Below, in pieces: positions 62,395 to 64,000 of a DNA stretch of 64,000 nt (positions are counted from its first letter, which is position 1; each line of letters starts with the position of its first letter). A program made the position numbers and the translations under genes. Under the pieces are notes generated by a model that worked only from the letters and a program-made list of their open reading frames with translations, did no database searches and was not told where the DNA came from. The DNA is taken from assembly GCA_903875465.1 (NCBI GenBank), contig CAIQWB010000011.1:1-64000 (forward strand), read 5' to 3'. Origin of the DNA: an uncultured Verrucomicrobia subdivision 3 bacterium (GTDB taxonomy: Bacteria; Verrucomicrobiota; Verrucomicrobiia; Limisphaerales; UBA11358).

Positions 62395-62452
62395 TAGGCG
62401 GGGTCAATTAAGCAGAATGGCCGCCGGGTGCCAAGCGGATTTGAGCAGCGGG

Positions 62453-62809
62453 TCAGGCTTTGGGCAAAAAGGTGAAGGCGACCGCCGCCAGAATGCAGAG
62501 GAAGGCGGCCAGGTAATTCCAGCGGAAACGTTCGCCGAGGTACAGGAGTGCGAAGCCGGTGAACACCACCAGGGTGATGACTTCCTGGATGATTTTGAGC
62601 TGAAACGGGGAGTAAACCGAGCTGCCCCAGCGGTTGGCGGGCACTTGCAGGACGTATTCAAACAAGGCAATGCCCCAACTGGCGAGGATGACCAGCAGGA
62701 GCGGTTTGCTCTTGAATTTCAAATGGCCATACCAGGCGAGGGTCATGAAGACGTTCGAACAGGTCAGCAGGACAATGGGCAGCCAGCGGGATTGGGTGAG
62801 GTCGGGCAT
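62453..62809 (-). CDS. DUF486/DMT-type small membrane protein
   Basis: 118 residues with four TM helices: 'WLPIVLLTCSNVFMTLAWYGHL', 'LLLVILASWGIALFEYVLQVPANRWG' and 'FQLKIIQEVITLVVFTGFALLYLGE', the DUF486 pattern. It resembles half-size DMT transporters. It starts 3 bp after the toxin stop on the same strand, so it may share the toxin-antitoxin transcript. Confidence 0.9.
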   Translation of the reverse strand: MPDLTQSRWLPIVLLTCSNVFMTLAWYGHLKFKSKPLLLVILASWGIALFEYVLQVPANRWGSSVYSPFQLKIIQEVITLVVFTGFALLYLGERFRWNYLAAFLCILAAVAFTFLPKA

Positions 62810-62812
62810 AAA

Positions 62813-63124
62813 TTAGCTGGCCGTGAACAGGGTGATTAAATCCATCCCGCCATGGCGGAGGCGGAGCAGAATGATTGCATCGGTGGTGAGGCGGTAAAAG
62901 AGCACATAATTGGGGAATTCATTGATCACAAAGGTGCGTATGCCGGGGGGGCGCAAGTCCCGGCGCAGCCGGCCTATTTCGGGGAATTCTTGAAGCAATG
63001 ACACCAAATGAATTACCGCCGCTTCCCATTGGGCGGAAATTTTAGGGGAGGCATCCTGGGCAAAATGCACCGTGATTTCGGCAAAGTCCGCCTCAAAAAC
63101 GGAACTAAAAACCAGACGTTTCAT
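62813..63124 (-). CDS. ParE/RelE-type toxin
   Basis: 103 residues with the RelE/ParE fold: 'FEADFAEITVHFAQDASPKISAQWEAAVIHLVSLLQEFPEIGRLRRDL' then strands 'GIRTFVINEFPNYVLFYRLTTDAIILLRLRHG'. The start overlaps the antitoxin stop by 4 bp, the usual order (antitoxin first). ParE and RelE subtypes act on gyrase or the ribosome and cannot be separated here. Confidence 0.88.
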   Translation of the reverse strand: MKRLVFSSVFEADFAEITVHFAQDASPKISAQWEAAVIHLVSLLQEFPEIGRLRRDLRPPGIRTFVINEFPNYVLFYRLTTDAIILLRLRHGGMDLITLFTAS

Positions 63125-63372
63125 GTGGCCACCGCGCGCGCCTGGGCGGCGATTTGCCGCAGTCGCTCGGCGCTGCCCGGCCGGAACTCCCCGGCCAGGG
63201 CTTCATCCACCCAGGCCTGATGCGTTTTATTGCGGGCCGAGTCCTCCACGGCAAAGCTCATTTCCAAGCGGGCCAGGGCTTCCTGATTCAGGCTGCGATG
63301 GTTTCTGGCGGCGCTGGCCTCCAAACGGCTGCGCAGCTCTTCGGAGGCCCCTTTGACCGCGATCGTTTTCAT
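63121..63372 (-). CDS. Ribbon-helix-helix antitoxin of the ParE-like toxin
   Basis: 83 residues. N-terminal ribbon-helix-helix pattern 'MKTIAVKGASEELRSRLEASAARNHRSLNQEALARLE' (FitA/Arc-like), then a disordered toxin-binding tail. A strong promoter ends 6 nt upstream, so the mRNA is probably leaderless, and the TGATGGTATCA dyad over its start could be the autoregulatory site. Confidence 0.82.
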   Translation of the reverse strand: MKTIAVKGASEELRSRLEASAARNHRSLNQEALARLEMSFAVEDSARNKTHQAWVDEALAGEFRPGSAERLRQIAAQARAVAT

Positions 63373-63382
63373 GATGGTATCA
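63372..63382. promoter_or_regulatory. Dyad over the antitoxin start, possible autoregulatory operator
   Basis: TGATGGTATCA (63372-63382) has 4-bp arms TGAT/ATCA around GGT. It overlaps the -10 box and touches the antitoxin start codon, where an RHH antitoxin would be expected to bind. Confidence 0.35.
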
Positions 63383-63406
63383 TAATGGCACCGTTTTGGG
63401 TGTCAA
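63379..63406 (-). promoter_or_regulatory. Near-consensus promoter of the toxin-antitoxin genes
   Basis: TTGACA (63406-63401), 16 nt, TATGAT (63384-63379) on the minus strand, ending 6 nt before the antitoxin ATG. The expected start point coincides with the start codon. Confidence 0.65.
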
Positions 63407-63479
63407 GTGAGTCCAGGGCGTTTGCGGCGAAGTGTTTGGCTGCCAGTGCCGGGTCTTGAAACATTGGGGGAACCCCGTT

Positions 63480-63499
63480 CCCACGGTTAAAACCGTGGG
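63480..63499. repeat. Perfect hairpin CCCACGGTTAAAACCGTGGG
   Basis: 8-bp stem CCCACGGT/ACCGTGGG around a 4-nt loop (TAAA), without a following T-tract. Hairpins of this kind are common as dispersed intergenic repeats. Only one copy is in the window. Confidence 0.55.
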
Positions 63500-63789
63500 C
63501 GATTGTCGGTCGCGCCGGCCTTTGAGCGAGTCTTCCCTACGGATTGAACCTGCAAGCGGAAGTCCGGGGATTGCTGATTTTGAGTTCATCGGCCACCTCA
63601 TTAACGAGTGCCTTTCAACCATCCAGAGTAAGATATTCCGGCAGATTGGCCAGTTACCCAACCGGCGCGAGGGTGGCAGCTTAACTATTCCAGCGGCCCT
63701 CCAGGAGGGAGGAGCGTTTAAAAATGTCGGTTCCCCGCACCCGGTGCCGGGCGCATTTCCCGCTTCCCTCCGGGACCAGCCAATTCAAC

Positions 63790-64000
63790 TCACCGCCGCA
63801 CGGGAATATTTTTGCTGGCCAAAAACTGTTTCACGTCGGCGACGGTATAGGTGCCGTAATGGAAGATGCTGGCGGCGAGCACGGCGTCGGCCCGGCCGGC
63901 GAGCAGGACTTCGGCCATGTGCTCCAGGGTGCCGGCCCCGCCGCTGGCGACGACGGGCACGCCGACGGATTCGCTGATGCGCCGGGTGATGACCAGGTCG
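63790..64000 (-). CDS. hisF: Imidazole glycerol phosphate synthase cyclase subunit HisF (partial)
   Basis: The last ~70 residues only; the 5' part lies beyond the right edge. The translation reads '[32 protein letters not shown]' then '[32 protein letters not shown]'. The ASGGAG phosphate loop and 'AASIFH' are HisF hallmarks. It makes imidazole glycerol phosphate with HisH in histidine synthesis. Confidence 0.95.
   Translation of the reverse strand, partial: DLVITRRISESVGVPVVASGGAGTLEHMAEVLLAGRADAVLAASIFHYGTYTVADVKQFLASKNIPVRR

Larger units (their letters stand above)
63373..63789. other. Gap between the toxin-antitoxin pair and hisF, with hairpins
   Basis: Contains the TA promoter, a hairpin CCCACGGTTAAAACCGTGGG (63480-63499), and an imperfect inverted pair (about 63700-63716, TCCAGGAGGGAGGAGCG, against about 63761-63775, CGCTTCCCTCCGGGA) enclosing CCCGGTGCCGGG. 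These resemble intergenic repeat elements. No gene is supported. Confidence 0.45.

Overview
The window looks like a chromosomal stretch of a GC-rich Gram-negative bacterium of the Verrucomicrobiota, probably near the Pedosphaerales/Limisphaerales (old subdivision 3). The assignment rests on the 51-residue 'small basic protein' typical of Verrucomicrobia/Chlamydiae (16877), outer-membrane machinery (LptD, LolCD, a Wza-like lipoprotein), a rhomboid with a C-terminal extension, and several secreted glycosidases. It is inferred from gene content and not from a phylogeny.

Layout. 1-117: tail of a 5S rRNA gene and its terminator. 164-2215 (-): a four-gene ExbB-ExbD-TonB-like-zinc ribbon operon whose genes overlap by 4 bp. 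2504-10407: a membrane protein, PEP carboxylase, a decayed gene, two lipoproteins, an RDD protein and a 12-repeat Sel1 protein. 10528-12415: hpt plus a concentrative nucleoside transporter (purine salvage). 12586-16154: a GH39 glycosidase, a repeat-rich gap and an unknown secreted protein. 16877-28004 (+): small basic protein, pseudouridine synthase, SH3 protein, folD, two unknowns, lolC-lolD, rhomboid, EamA transporter and a PAS-SpoIIE phosphatase. 28039-33624 (-): an ECF sigma factor, a putative membrane partner and a compact type II secretion/pilus-like operon with one ATPase, two GspF proteins and three pseudopilin-like proteins. 34051-37667: a decamer array, a GH29 fucosidase and a divergent subtilase. 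37737-40347: divergent thiD and polX. 40548-45128: an exopolysaccharide export/regulation cluster (outer-membrane barrel, BY-kinase, Wza-like lipoprotein, FHA protein). 45122-64000: purH, GH78 rhamnosidase, thioredoxin-like protein, DUF2339/DUF3999 pair, FUSC transporter, ribBA, lptD, a DUF486 protein, a ParE-type toxin-antitoxin pair and the 3' part of hisF.

The most notable observations are: (1) the ExbB/ExbD pair has Ala at both of the polar positions usually needed for proton flow; (2) the GspE/F/F plus tip-like pseudopilin operon is headed by an ECF sigma factor and has no major pseudopilin, secretin or prepilin peptidase beside it; (3) an 11-copy decamer array lies downstream of a near-consensus promoter, and two more copies lie 25 kb away; (4) a 225-bp MITE-like element with long inverted arms sits next to a three-hairpin repeat; (5) several genes carry a sigma-70-like promoter only 5-8 nt from the start codon, suggesting leaderless mRNAs; (6) an intrinsic terminator lies inside the exopolysaccharide operon.

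All functions are from reading motifs by eye. No database search or alignment program was used.
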